From Deltaproteobacteria bacterium (lineage in GTDB: Bacteria > Desulfobacterota > DSM-4660 > Desulfatiglandales > HGW-15): a DNA stretch of 58,483 nucleotides. The position numbers and the translations under genes are program-made. The stretch lies in assembly GCA_019310525.1 (NCBI GenBank), contig JAFDEE010000023.1:1-58483 (forward strand), written 5' to 3'. A model generated the notes under the pieces. It ran no database searches, had not been told where the DNA came from, and saw only the letters and a program-made list of their open reading frames with translations. Positions within the stretch are counted from its first letter, which is position 1. Each line of letters begins with the position of its first letter. Shown here piece after piece: positions 8,660-17,272 of the stretch.

Positions 8660-10195
8660 ATGGCAGGTGGAGATTCTGGAAAGGTTCAGGCGACGCGAAA
8701 TGGTGAATGGTATGAACTCGCTCTAAATGAAATTTCCGAGGGTATTCTCGCTGTTAGTGAAGAGGGGGAAATCCTTTATGCAAACCGTAGCGCGGAGGAT
8801 TTGATCGGCGGCCAAAGGGAAAAATTGCCCGGCAGGAAATTAATCGATCTCTTCCCGGCATCTTCCGATGATGGAGAAAGGGACATAAGGGCCCTGTTCC
8901 GCACTATCAGCGGCGATATTGGGGACTTCCCTTCGGATTTTACCGTGGACATGGAGGGAAGAACTCTCTCCCTCAAGGCCTTCCCTTTCAGGAATCGTAA
9001 AGGGCTTTTGATTCTGGTTCGTGATGAGACCGACCGGAGACGGTTGGAGATTCAGCTCCAACAGGCCCAGAAAATGGAGGCCATCGGTACCCTTGCTTCT
9101 GGAATCGCTCATGATTTCAATAACTTACTCATGGGTATCCAGGGGCAAGTCTCTCTTCTTCTCCTTCATAAAGATCCTCGCCGATGCCGGGACCGCCTGA
9201 GGACCATTGAGAGGCAGATCGAGAGCGGCACCCGGTTGACCCGGCAACTCCTGGGATTTGTAAGGGGATCAGAGGAGGATGGAAGGAGTTTTGACCTAAA
9301 CAAGCTGGTAAAGGATGTGCTGGGGACCTTTGGGAGGATTCGAAAAGAGTATCCCGTCATCCTGGACCTGGGGCGGGACCTCTATGCCCTTGATGCCGAT
9401 CGTGCTCAGATTGAACAGGTCTTGTTGAACCTCTATATGAACGCGGTACAGGCCATGCCCTCGGGAGGTGAGATCACGGTCAGGACCCGGAATATGTCCT
9501 GGAAAAAGATGAAGGCCCTTGGCCTGGACGGGAAGCCTGGGGATTATGTGCTCCTTTGCATTGAAGACAAAGGACGGGGGATTGAGAAAGAGACATTATC
9601 CCGCATCTTCGAGCCCTTTTTTACGACCAGGGGGAATCGCGGAGGGCATGGTCTGGGCCTGGCGTCGGTTTACTGGATCGTGAAAGGGAACGGGGGTCAT
9701 ATCGAGGTGGAGTCCGAGCAGGGGGTGGGGACCGCTTTTAAGATGTATTTCCCGGCACGCAAGGACGTCCTTCCCGAGAAAAGAAGAACGGATTCCAGTA
9801 CTTCAACGATCGGGACGATTTCTGGAAAGGGAACGGTTCTTTCCGTGGATGACGAGGAGACCGTTCGAAAGGTCGGCCAGGAAATGCTGGAGGTCATGGG
9901 ATACAATGTCATCACAGCCAAGGACGGTGAAGATGCCATTGAGCTGTTCATGAAGTACAGAGAGAAAATCGATATCGTGCTCCTGGACATGGTGATGCCC
10001 AAGATGAGCGGTGCCGAGGTTTTCGAGAAGCTCAAAGAAATCGATCCGGGCGTCAGGGTCTTGCTCTCAAGCGGTTACAGCATAGAGGGAAAGGCGGGAG
10101 AGATACTGAAGCGTGGATGTGACGGGTTCATTCAAAAGCCATACAAGATGGAAGAACTGGCTTCAACCCTGAAGGCCCTTTTGGACAGGAATTGA
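8660..10195 (+). CDS. PAS hybrid sensor histidine kinase with C-terminal receiver
   Basis: A 511-residue soluble signalling protein. Order: PAS domain (about 20-125), DHp helix with phospho-accepting H151 (ASGIAHDFNNLL), HATPase domain (about 240-365, with an N-box near NLYMNAVQAM and G-boxes EDKGRGIEKE and GHGLGLASV), then a receiver domain (about 390-511) with predicted phospho-acceptor D443 (IVLLDMVMPKMSG). There is no transmembrane segment, so it probably senses a cytoplasmic signal. Start at ATG 8660, following two in-frame GTG codons; GAGAGGGG lies just upstream. The linker and DHp (RLEIQLQQAQKMEAIGTLA) are almost identical to those of the large kinase at 38.9-42.1 kb. cheD follows 70 bp later. 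Confidence 0.92.
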   Translation: MAGGDSGKVQATRNGEWYELALNEISEGILAVSEEGEILYANRSAEDLIGGQREKLPGRKLIDLFPASSDDGERDIRALFRTISGDIGDFPSDFTVDMEGRTLSLKAFPFRNRKGLLILVRDETDRRRLEIQLQQAQKMEAIGTLASGIAHDFNNLLMGIQGQVSLLLLHKDPRRCRDRLRTIERQIESGTRLTRQLLGFVRGSEEDGRSFDLNKLVKDVLGTFGRIRKEYPVILDLGRDLYALDADRAQIEQVLLNLYMNAVQAMPSGGEITVRTRNMSWKKMKALGLDGKPGDYVLLCIEDKGRGIEKETLSRIFEPFFTTRGNRGGHGLGLASVYWIVKGNGGHIEVESEQGVGTAFKMYFPARKDVLPEKRRTDSSTSTIGTISGKGTVLSVDDEETVRKVGQEMLEVMGYNVITAKDGEDAIELFMKYREKIDIVLLDMVMPKMSGAEVFEKLKEIDPGVRVLLSSGYSIEGKAGEILKRGCDGFIQKPYKMEELASTLKALLDRN

Positions 10196-10265
10196 GATGG
10201 GAGTGCTTGACGATAAAGTTCAGTGCCGGGGGTTCCACTAAAAGGATGAAGGGTAAGGAAGCGCC

Positions 10266-10778
10266 ATGACGAGGAAGTCGGAAATATTGGCTTCTGCCAA
10301 CTATTTCTTGAAACCGGGATACATCCTTGTCGCCAACCAGCCGACCGTCATATCCACGGTCCTCGGCTCCTGCGTGGCGGTTTGTCTATACGACAGGAAA
10401 CGAAAGGTTGGTGGGATGAACCATTTCCAGCTTCCATCCATATCACGTTCCGAAGGGGCGACGGCCCGATACGGTAATGTAGCCACTCTGGCCCTCATCG
10501 GAATGATGATCGAGGATGGGTCCAAGGTCAAGAACCTGGAAGCCCAGATTTTCGGAGGGGCTTTTAACCGGGAGGTATCCGATAAGGACGTTGGAAGAGA
10601 AAATATTCGGGTTGCGCGGAGGATCCTGGCCCGGAAAGGCATCAGGCTTGTCTCAGAGGACGTGGGCGGTGAGAAAGGGAGGAAGATCGTCTACGATACG
10701 AGTACGAACGAAGTCGCCGTGATGAGGGTCGACAAGCTTCGCCGGGGAGATTGGCATCCTTACAAGGATGATCGCTAG
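10266..10778 (+). CDS. cheD: Chemoreceptor glutamine deamidase CheD (first copy)
   Basis: A 170-residue CheD, which converts receptor glutamines to glutamates and so tunes chemoreceptor activity. The catalytic cysteine C36 (LGSCVAV) and histidine H53 (GGMNHFQLP) are 17 residues apart, as in characterised CheD. The third active-site position, a threonine six residues before the cysteine in the canonical TLGLGSC pattern, is serine 30 here (STVLGSC). The C-terminal region includes the DVGGEKGRKI segment typical of the family. An AAGGAAG lies upstream of the ATG. It is separated from the main che cluster and follows a hybrid kinase, so it may serve different receptors from the second CheD at 17.3 kb. 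Confidence 0.93.
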   Translation: MTRKSEILASANYFLKPGYILVANQPTVISTVLGSCVAVCLYDRKRKVGGMNHFQLPSISRSEGATARYGNVATLALIGMMIEDGSKVKNLEAQIFGGAFNREVSDKDVGRENIRVARRILARKGIRLVSEDVGGEKGRKIVYDTSTNEVAVMRVDKLRRGDWHPYKDDR

Positions 10779-10986
10779 GTCTCCTCTCTTTCCAAGTATC
10801 GAGGACCGGAAAGGCCTGAAACCTTACCAAGTTCAAACCCGTCGGTTCAGGATCCCTTAAGATCAGCCAGGGATCCTTCATGCCGGGACCCCATCCTATC
10901 TCGAACTTCTTACCGCCCCAAAAAGTTTGGATCATCGTTGGATCATTTCCGTTTCAATGTCCATTCCGGTTCGGAATGCCTTAAGG

Positions 10987-11060
10987 GATCATGGGTTCAA
11001 CGGTTCAAGCGGCGAAATATTTCAAAGGTCTCATTTCAATGTTTAACCCGGATTATGCAA
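10987..11060 (+). repeat. Degenerate copy of the hemB-ahbD inverted-repeat arm
   Basis: GGGTTCAACGGTTCAAG, then TTTCAAAGGTCTCA and TTTAACCCGGATTATGC occur in the same order as GGGTTCAAGGGTTCGAG and TTAACCTAAATTATGC in the arm at 35.97-36.02 kb. The similarity is patchy, so homology is likely but not certain. The TTTCAAAGGTCTCA piece is also found in the right terminus of the 37.6-kb repeat. Confidence 0.4.
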
Positions 11061-11216
11061 TCGGCAAATTTGCCGGATCTGCAGCGTTGTAAGACGCTTG
11101 AAGTACTAAAAGTACGTCATCTTGGTTTAAATCCTGAACCCTTTTGGAAAAACTCAGACGGAATTTTCGCTACAAGGCGGGGATTTCTCTGCCCATTACC
11201 AGAGAGTGACAATAAA

Positions 11217-11233
11217 AAGGCATGGAATTTGCT
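11217..11233 (+). promoter_or_regulatory. Candidate sigma-54 promoter for the M23 peptidase gene
   Basis: AAGGCATG-GAAT-TTGCT keeps both the -24 GG (11219-11220) and the -12 GC (11231-11232) with exactly 10 nt between them. It is 82 nt upstream of the peptidase start. Confidence 0.5.
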
Positions 11234-11314
11234 TTTCACTAAGACAAGAAGGGTGAAATTGGGAAAACCCCTGTCATTTCACCGACAGGAATAAAGACAC
11301 AAGCGGGGTGATCC

Positions 11315-12241
11315 ATGAAACGGGCACAAATGATTCTTGTTTCCAACAACGGGCTCGGAAAGGTCGTTTCCTTTTGTGTGAATCCCTGGCTGGTGGGGTG
11401 CCTGGTCTTTTTGATCGGGATTTGTATCTGTTCGGTTCCCCTCCTTGAAAAGAAGGTCATCAACCTTGTTGAAAGACTGCAGGTCATGGAGAAGAAAAAG
11501 AGGGCACTTGAGTCGGATATTTACCGCTTGGAATATGTCAAGAGATCCCTGGCACGCTTCGAAGAAAAAGAGAAGTTCCTGCGGGACTACTTCGGGATGG
11601 AAGGTTTCGGTTTTCTTGAAAAGGCCATCGGTGTAGGAGGGGATTACAGCCTCGCGGGGCCGAGTGATAGAGAGGCGGAAACGAATGAAGCCAAGGCGGT
11701 AAAGATGAAAACGGATCACTCTGGAGCCCTGCATTCGATCCCGGAGGATTTCAAGGAGAAAATCGAGACACTCATCGGTAACCTTGAGGTGATGAACCGT
11801 TTGGCGGTCAAACAGGTCAAGATCTGGGACAGGACCCCCAGCATCTTTCCCGTTGACCTGGCGCGTCCAAAGATTTCATCGGGATTTGGATGGAGGACGA
11901 ATCCCTTTACTGAACGCAAAGAATTTCATGCAGGAATCGATATCATCGGACCGAAAGGGACGAAGATCATCGCACCTGCCTCCGGGGTGGTGGTGGCGAG
12001 AGGTTACGACCGATGGTTGGGCAATTTCCTTGTCCTTTCTCACGGAAATGGGCTGAAAACCATTTACGGTCACATGGAAAAGATCCAGGTCCAGAAAGGT
12101 ATGGAGGTCAAACGGGGAGATTGCCTCGGGCTCATGGGGAACACAGGCCTCTCCACCAGCCGCCATCTTCATTACGGGGTGATCGCAGGTGAAAGGGTAG
12201 TGGATCCCATGCAGTTTATCCTGGAAAGAGGCGTGTCGTGA
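11315..12241 (+). CDS. M23-family (LytM-type) zinc metallopeptidase, membrane anchored
   Basis: A 308-residue predicted cell-wall peptidase. Order: short cytoplasmic stretch, one transmembrane helix (about 26-46), a charged coiled-coil region (about 48-90), a linker, then an M23 domain (about 185-300). Zinc ligands and catalytic residues are visible: H205 and D209 (HAGID) and the HLH pair H284/H286. The coiled coil plus LytM layout is shared with EnvC/NlpD activators and with MepM-type endopeptidases; because the metal ligands are intact, it is probably an active hydrolase of peptide cross-links. It is followed by a 4-bp-overlapping gene. A sigma-54 type site upstream suggests co-regulation with chemotaxis or flagellar genes. 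Confidence 0.88.
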   Translation: MKRAQMILVSNNGLGKVVSFCVNPWLVGCLVFLIGICICSVPLLEKKVINLVERLQVMEKKKRALESDIYRLEYVKRSLARFEEKEKFLRDYFGMEGFGFLEKAIGVGGDYSLAGPSDREAETNEAKAVKMKTDHSGALHSIPEDFKEKIETLIGNLEVMNRLAVKQVKIWDRTPSIFPVDLARPKISSGFGWRTNPFTERKEFHAGIDIIGPKGTKIIAPASGVVVARGYDRWLGNFLVLSHGNGLKTIYGHMEKIQVQKGMEVKRGDCLGLMGNTGLSTSRHLHYGVIAGERVVDPMQFILERGVS

Positions 12242-12945
12242 ATTTCCTGAATCTCAACCGCTTTTTTCTTCTCCTGCCCTTGACCATGCTGTTTTTGTTC
12301 CTGGCACAGGGTTACGCCCCTTGCAAAACCGTTGTTCCCCTTGAGAGGGAGTCCCTGTTTTGTCTTTATCACAAGATGAGTGGCGAGGTGATAAAGGATC
12401 AAGATATCGAAGACCTCTCGGCCGAGGAGGGAAGACCCTTTTACTCGGCATACAAGCCATCGGAATTGTTTACGAAAAAAAGCCTCAAGGCTGCAAGGAA
12501 ACGGCTGGAAAGGTTGATGCACGATTTGAACGGGGAGACCCTCTTCATGTGGCTGATCGAGTGCCGGGCGGTTTCCTCCAGGAGGGGTTCCCGTGGCCTG
12601 TATCTCAAGCCGTCTGTAACCGGACTTCCGGAATCCACCCCCTTTATTCGGGCCAAGTGGCAAAGGAACGGGAGACGCAGGTTGCTGAAGATTGTGAATA
12701 GTCTGCTTCCCAAGGTCCCTGACCTTTGGGAGGGAAAGACCCTCAGAGTTAAGATCCACTTGAAGGCTGTGAAGACTGTAGAGGCCTTGGAGGTCAGGAA
12801 TATCGCAAGGCAGAAGGTGAGAGTTCCGATCCGCTACGTACTTTTTGAACCGCTTCAGGCGGAATTAGCTGCCGAGCCAAGCGTCCATCCCAACAACCTT
12901 CCGCCCTCCTTTTCTCGTAATCTCCTCTCTTCAAGAAGACAATGA
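12238..12945 (+). CDS. Hypothetical exported protein, translationally coupled to M23 peptidase
   Basis: A 235-residue protein not recognised as a known family. It begins with a clear signal peptide (FFLLLPLTMLFLFLAQGYA). The mature part is basic with several Arg/Lys-rich helices (KSLKAARKRLERLMHDLNGE) and a beta-rich middle (TLRVKIHLKAVKTVEALEV). The GTG start overlaps the stop of the M23 gene by 4 bp (GTGA), so the two are translated together and may act together, for example as a hydrolase and its periplasmic partner. That pairing is inferred from arrangement only. Confidence 0.72.
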   Translation: MNFLNLNRFFLLLPLTMLFLFLAQGYAPCKTVVPLERESLFCLYHKMSGEVIKDQDIEDLSAEEGRPFYSAYKPSELFTKKSLKAARKRLERLMHDLNGETLFMWLIECRAVSSRRGSRGLYLKPSVTGLPESTPFIRAKWQRNGRRRLLKIVNSLLPKVPDLWEGKTLRVKIHLKAVKTVEALEVRNIARQKVRVPIRYVLFEPLQAELAAEPSVHPNNLPPSFSRNLLSSRRQ

Positions 12946-13372
12946 AATGCTCATTGCTGGATGAAAGGGTTCCCACATTGAAGCCGTTTTTGGCAGGATG
13001 TCAAATGAATGACGTATTCCTCTCCCTGATTTTTTCGTTTTCGATTAAAGACCCAGTGCAATTCGGCCGACTTTCATCCATGGAAAACCGGGATTCATTC
13101 AGCGGGACTCGCCTTCTTTCTTATCACTCCGATAGGACTGGAGAAAAATCCGTTGTAACCTGTCCCACAGTTTTTGGAAAAAGGCTCTACACTTATTATT
13201 GGGGGCGGGAAAAATCGAATCCTTTGGCATAACTTTTGCTGATTGATATTATTCAAGTACAAGGTCTCCTGATAAATTCTGAGAGACCTTTGGGGCTCAG
13301 CCCTTTCAAGAGACTTCTCGCTTGAGCAGGTTTAATTTTCGCCATGGAACTTCATGTAAGGAGTAAGGGGTT
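12946..13372. other. Intergenic leader of the chemotaxis operon
   Basis: No confident gene. The region is relatively A+T rich and holds the sigma-54 type site at 13224-13240; the 130 nt between that site and the cheZ-like start would be a long untranslated leader. Confidence 0.5.
13224..13240 (+). promoter_or_regulatory. Candidate sigma-54 promoter of the che cluster
   Basis: TTGGCATA-ACTT-TTGCT matches TTGGCACG-N4-TTGCW closely, with GG (13226-13227) and GC (13238-13239) 10 nt apart. It precedes the cheZ-to-cheB gene run, with predicted transcription start near 13251. Confidence 0.6.
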
Positions 13373-14461
13373 ATGGGTACGATCTTGATGGGTAATATTG
13401 GGGAGAATCAAAAGGGCATAGCTTTCCAGGCGCAAGATATCGTCCGTATCATCCGGAGCGGGGACATCCAGATGGTTTCTTCCAATGAGGAGCCCGGGGT
13501 GTTTCTAGATATAGGGGGACAAATGTATCCGGTCAGGGAAAAGATGGATAAGGAAAATTTAAAGCCCTATTTTATCCTCCACAAGTCCGGGGATATACTT
13601 AATGTGGAGGATTACCGGCTTCTTTTCAACGCCAGGGACCTTGACGGAGGCGATGTCGAAGGTGTGGATGTGGATGGTAAGGCGTATCGTTGTATGTGGT
13701 ATGACGGCGGGCCGGATCCTAAAAATTCGATTTCAGGGCTTACACTGAACCAGATCGAGGAGAAACTCAGGCAGGTTGAAGATCCCCTTTGTGAATTGAA
13801 AGATCTAAAAGACATGGTGTTGAAACTGAAGCAGGGGGAATTCTATGAGGCTTTAACCATGGAGTTCTCCGGTAAAATAAAGGAAATCGCTCAGGAGCTG
13901 ATCGAATTCAGGAAGGATATCCAGAGCAGGATCGAGCCTGGCATCGTCGAAATAGCCGCCAGAGACATCCCGGAGGCCAGTTATCAACTCGAGGGGATCA
14001 ATCAGACCCTTGAGTCCAGCACCATGAAGATCATGGATATCAATGAGGAACAACTGGAGATAGCGAACAAGCGGCTGGAGCGCCTTACTTCACTGTTTTC
14101 CGGGAATGGTGGACCACCCGAAGCGGCTGAGGAAGCCCTGGAGATCCTAAAGGAAGATATAGAAATCCTTAAAAGGATCGGAAACCTGTCCATGAGCATG
14201 ATGGAACCTCTAAGCTTCCAGGATCTGGTGGGACAGCGGATTCAGCGTATCATCAAACTGGTCAAGTCCATGGAGGCGCGGATCAGTGACCTGGTTATCT
14301 CCTTTGGAATAAAAATTCAAAAGCACCGTGAAAATCCGGAAAAGAGTTACGAAGATCTAAAAAAGGACGTTGAAGTTTATAAGTCTGAATTGAAGGGCCC
14401 CCAACTTGAGGGGGAGGGTCTCAAGCAGGAAGATATCGACGAATTGCTTGCCACCCTGTAA
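13373..14461 (+). CDS. cheZ: CheZ-like CheY-P phosphatase with extra N-terminal domain
   Basis: A 362-residue protein whose C-terminal half matches CheZ. The signature FQDLVGQRIQR holds the two catalytic residues, D284 and Q288, equivalent to D143 and Q147 of the enteric enzyme, on a long helix preceded by the pairing region IPEASYQLEGINQTLES. The last residues (QEDIDELLATL) resemble the amphipathic CheY-binding tail of CheZ. Residues 1 to about 130 are an additional domain absent from the 214-residue enteric protein (FLDIGGQMYPVREKM, then YFILHKSGDILNVEDYR), of unknown fold and possibly regulatory. An AAGGAG stands upstream of the ATG. First gene of the chemotaxis cluster. Confidence 0.82.
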   Translation: MGTILMGNIGENQKGIAFQAQDIVRIIRSGDIQMVSSNEEPGVFLDIGGQMYPVREKMDKENLKPYFILHKSGDILNVEDYRLLFNARDLDGGDVEGVDVDGKAYRCMWYDGGPDPKNSISGLTLNQIEEKLRQVEDPLCELKDLKDMVLKLKQGEFYEALTMEFSGKIKEIAQELIEFRKDIQSRIEPGIVEIAARDIPEASYQLEGINQTLESSTMKIMDINEEQLEIANKRLERLTSLFSGNGGPPEAAEEALEILKEDIEILKRIGNLSMSMMEPLSFQDLVGQRIQRIIKLVKSMEARISDLVISFGIKIQKHRENPEKSYEDLKKDVEVYKSELKGPQLEGEGLKQEDIDELLATL

Positions 14462-14543
14462 TAGGATGTCATCTCCGATGGAGGTGCGCGGTACAGGAAT
14501 GCAGGTAACAATAAAAATTTGAAATAAGCCAGGGAGGGTCAAA

Positions 14544-14927
14544 ATGTCTTTTGACACATCAATGAAGGTTTTGGTCGTGGATGATTTTGCGACCATGAGG
14601 CGCATCGTTAAAGGGGTTCTCAAGCAGCTCGGCTTCAGTGATATAGTAGAAGCCGAGGACGGCAACATCGCCCTTGAGGAACTGAAGAAGGAAAAGTTCG
14701 GATTGATTGTCTCTGACTGGAATATGCCCAACATGACCGGACTGGACCTCCTGAAGGCCGTCAGGGGGGACGCCAACTTGAAAGACATACCCTTCATCAT
14801 GGTTACAGCGGAAGGACAAAAGGAAAACGTGGTTGAGGCCGTAAAGTCGGGGGTCAGCAATTACATTGTAAAACCCTTCACCCCCGAGACTTTCAGCGAA
14901 AAGCTCCAGAAGGTCTTCGGAGGGTAA
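14544..14927 (+). CDS. cheY: Chemotaxis response regulator CheY
   Basis: A 127-residue single-domain receiver with every hallmark of CheY: acidic pair D13/D14 (VVDDFATMRR), phospho-acceptor D58 (VSDWNMPNMTG), switch threonine T88 (MVTAEG) and the conserved lysine K110 (YIVKPFTPE). CheY-P binds the flagellar switch protein FliM to alter rotation. Start at 14544 with GGGAGGG upstream. It lies between the cheZ-like phosphatase gene and cheA, which is the natural cognate set. The CheY fold length is complete, with no output domain. Confidence 0.96.
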   Translation: MSFDTSMKVLVVDDFATMRRIVKGVLKQLGFSDIVEAEDGNIALEELKKEKFGLIVSDWNMPNMTGLDLLKAVRGDANLKDIPFIMVTAEGQKENVVEAVKSGVSNYIVKPFTPETFSEKLQKVFGG

Positions 14928-14990
14928 CGAAAGCCGTCTTTTCCTTCACATTGGCCTTCGGCATGATCTCATCAGGGAGAACATAATTCA

Positions 14991-17240
14991 ATGTCTGAAT
15001 TGATCGGAAAAATAGGCAGCGAAATAGAGAAGATCGCCCTTGAGGTGGTCACCCTGGAAAATGGAGACATCCCGGCCATGGGAGACGTCATGAACCGGCT
15101 CTGCTTCCTGGAGGAAAAGGCCGGGGAGATCAAGGAAGGCGCTTTCAATAACCTGGTTTCCGCCCTCAAGGGTTATCTTGAGAAGTTGATCCTTTCGGAA
15201 CTCGATGACATGGGGCCGTTTGAAGAGGGGATCGAAAAGCTTCAATCCATTCATCGGGCCATGGTCAACGAGGAACCCTTCAGGGGAGATATTCATCCTT
15301 TACTGAAAAAGTTGGGTTTCAATTCGAAACCGAACGATAAGGGAGAAGAGGTGCAAGAGGAAGCGACACCGGAAATCGCCGAAGGAGAGGAAAAGGAGCC
15401 GCAGACGGAATCTACAGATGCAAAAGAAGAATCGGCGGCGGAATCCTTCGAGGAATCTTCCCAGGAGACCCAGGAACTGAGCGAAGAGGACCGGCAGATC
15501 CTCCAGGATTTTGTCGTTGAATCCCTTGAAAACCTTGGGACGATCGAGGTGAGCCTCATTGACCTTGAGCAGGATCCCACGGATGCGGAGACCATCAACG
15601 CCATATTCAGGCCCTTTCATACCATTAAAGGTGTTTCAGGCTTTCTGAACCTGGACAAGATCAACAAGCTCGCCCATAGTGCGGAGAATCTCCTGGACAA
15701 GGCCAGGAACGGAGAAATCCGGGTGGAAGGCATGGTTATCGACCTGATCCTGGAATCCGTGGACATGCTGAAAAAGATGATCGAAGGAGTCCAGGATGCC
15801 CTGGAGACCGGCGGCCCACTGGATGCCGGTATCGACATCGGACCCCTTGTAAAACGCATCAACGATGCTCACTCAGGTGAGGGGGACAAGCCCCTGGGTG
15901 AGATCCTCGTAAACAAGGGGGCCGTTGCAAAGGAAGATGTCGAAGAAGGCCTGTCAAAGCAAAAAGAGGAACCCGACAAGAAGATCGGTGGAATCCTCGT
16001 AGAAGAGAAAAAGACGGGTTCAAAAGAAGTCATATCCGCCCTGCGGGAGCAGAAAAGATATAATCGCCGCCACATAGATCTCCAGGTAAAGGTCGATACC
16101 AAGAAGCTGGACAACCTCGTGGACCTGACCGGAGAACTGGTCATCAGCCAGGCCATGCTCAGGCAGAACGAATGGGTCCGGAATGCCAACGATCAAAAAC
16201 TTTTTCATACCCTGAACCAGTTGAACCAGATTACATCGAGCCTCCAGAGGACGGCCATGTCCCTCCGGATGATTCCTATTAAAAGCACTTTTCAAAAAAT
16301 GGTGCGTCTGGTCAGGGATCTTGCCAAGAACTCAGGAAAAGAAGTAGGCCTGGAGATGTCCGGTGAGGAAACCGAGATCGATCGGAACGTGGTGGATGAG
16401 TTGTACGAACCCATGGTCCACATGATCCGCAATGCCGTGGACCACGGGATTGAAATGCCGGATGAGAGGGAAAAGGCCGGAAAGGATCGAAAGGGGACTA
16501 TTTTCCTCAAGGCCTATCACAGGGGAGGAAATATCATCATCGAAATCAAGGACAACGGCCGCGGACTTGACAAAGCCCGGATCCTTGAAAAAGCCAGATC
16601 CAGCAACCTGATAACCGATGAGGACCAGCTCACGGAATCGGAAATCTATAATCTTATTTTTCGACCCGGATTTTCAACGGCCCAGAAGGTGACTGATATA
16701 TCCGGGAGAGGCGTTGGTATGGATGTGGTCAAGCGGGCCATCGAAAAACTCCGGGGCCGGGTGGAAATCAATTCCATCCCCGGCGAGGGATCCACCTTCG
16801 TGATCAGCCTTCCCTTGACCCTGGCAATTATTGAAGGGATGGTGGTGAGGGTCGGAAAGGAGCGTTACATCATCCCGGCGCTCGCCATCCTGGAATCCTT
16901 CCGGCCTCAAAAAGATCAGTACTCGACCGTGGAAGGAAAGGGTGAGCTTATCCTTTCCAGGGGAAGACTCATCCCGTTGATCAGGCTGGATCGGGTTTTC
17001 GGGGTACAGGGAGATTCCGTCCATCCGTGGGACGGGCTGGTTGTCGCTGTGGAAAGCGATGGAGAGCAGAGATGTCTCCTCCTTGACGAATTGCTTGGAA
17101 AGGAAGAGGTCGTCATTAAGAGCCTTGGCGAAAGCCTTAAGCATACCAAGGGAATCGCCGGGGGAGCCATCATGGGTGATGGCAGGGTCGGCCTCATCTT
17201 GGACATTTCAGGTCTTTTCGAGATTGCCCAAATGAACTGA
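14991..17240 (+). CDS. cheA: Chemotaxis histidine kinase CheA
   Basis: A 749-residue CheA. Order: a helical N-terminal extension (1-110), an acidic Glu-rich linker (115-165), the Hpt domain with phospho-accepting H210 (RPFHTIKG), a segment resembling MshEN half-repeats (about 299-355: PLGEILVNKGAVAKEDV, then KIGGILVEEK), dimerisation helices (about 360-440), the HATPase domain (N-box HMIRNAVDHG at 477-486, NGRGLD and GRGVGMDVV boxes) and the CheW-like P5 domain (about 605-749). CheA phosphorylates CheY and CheB when receptors are unliganded. No separate cheW occurs in this window. It follows cheY by 63 bp and precedes cheD by 32 bp. Confidence 0.95.
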   Translation: MSELIGKIGSEIEKIALEVVTLENGDIPAMGDVMNRLCFLEEKAGEIKEGAFNNLVSALKGYLEKLILSELDDMGPFEEGIEKLQSIHRAMVNEEPFRGDIHPLLKKLGFNSKPNDKGEEVQEEATPEIAEGEEKEPQTESTDAKEESAAESFEESSQETQELSEEDRQILQDFVVESLENLGTIEVSLIDLEQDPTDAETINAIFRPFHTIKGVSGFLNLDKINKLAHSAENLLDKARNGEIRVEGMVIDLILESVDMLKKMIEGVQDALETGGPLDAGIDIGPLVKRINDAHSGEGDKPLGEILVNKGAVAKEDVEEGLSKQKEEPDKKIGGILVEEKKTGSKEVISALREQKRYNRRHIDLQVKVDTKKLDNLVDLTGELVISQAMLRQNEWVRNANDQKLFHTLNQLNQITSSLQRTAMSLRMIPIKSTFQKMVRLVRDLAKNSGKEVGLEMSGEETEIDRNVVDELYEPMVHMIRNAVDHGIEMPDEREKAGKDRKGTIFLKAYHRGGNIIIEIKDNGRGLDKARILEKARSSNLITDEDQLTESEIYNLIFRPGFSTAQKVTDISGRGVGMDVVKRAIEKLRGRVEINSIPGEGSTFVISLPLTLAIIEGMVVRVGKERYIIPALAILESFRPQKDQYSTVEGKGELILSRGRLIPLIRLDRVFGVQGDSVHPWDGLVVAVESDGEQRCLLLDELLGKEEVVIKSLGESLKHTKGIAGGAIMGDGRVGLILDISGLFEIAQMN

Positions 17241-17272
17241 ACTTCAACCCCGAGAAGGAAAGGGATATTCTG

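Larger units (their letters stand above)
10779..11314. other. Intergenic region with degenerate repeat and sigma-54 site
   Basis: No convincing gene. It holds a degenerate copy of the repeat seen near 36 kb (about 10987-11060), a small palindrome GGCAAATTTGCC (about 11065-11076) and the sigma-54 type site of the M23 gene at the right end. Confidence 0.6.

Noticed and set aside
10938-11294. A 118-codon reading frame between cheD and the M23 gene
   Set aside because: It passes through degenerate repeat sequence and the M23 promoter and shows no protein-like pattern.
12942-13232. A 96-codon reading frame overlapping the end of the exported protein gene
   Set aside because: It has no convincing ribosome site, no recognisable motif, and runs into the sigma-54 type site of the che operon.
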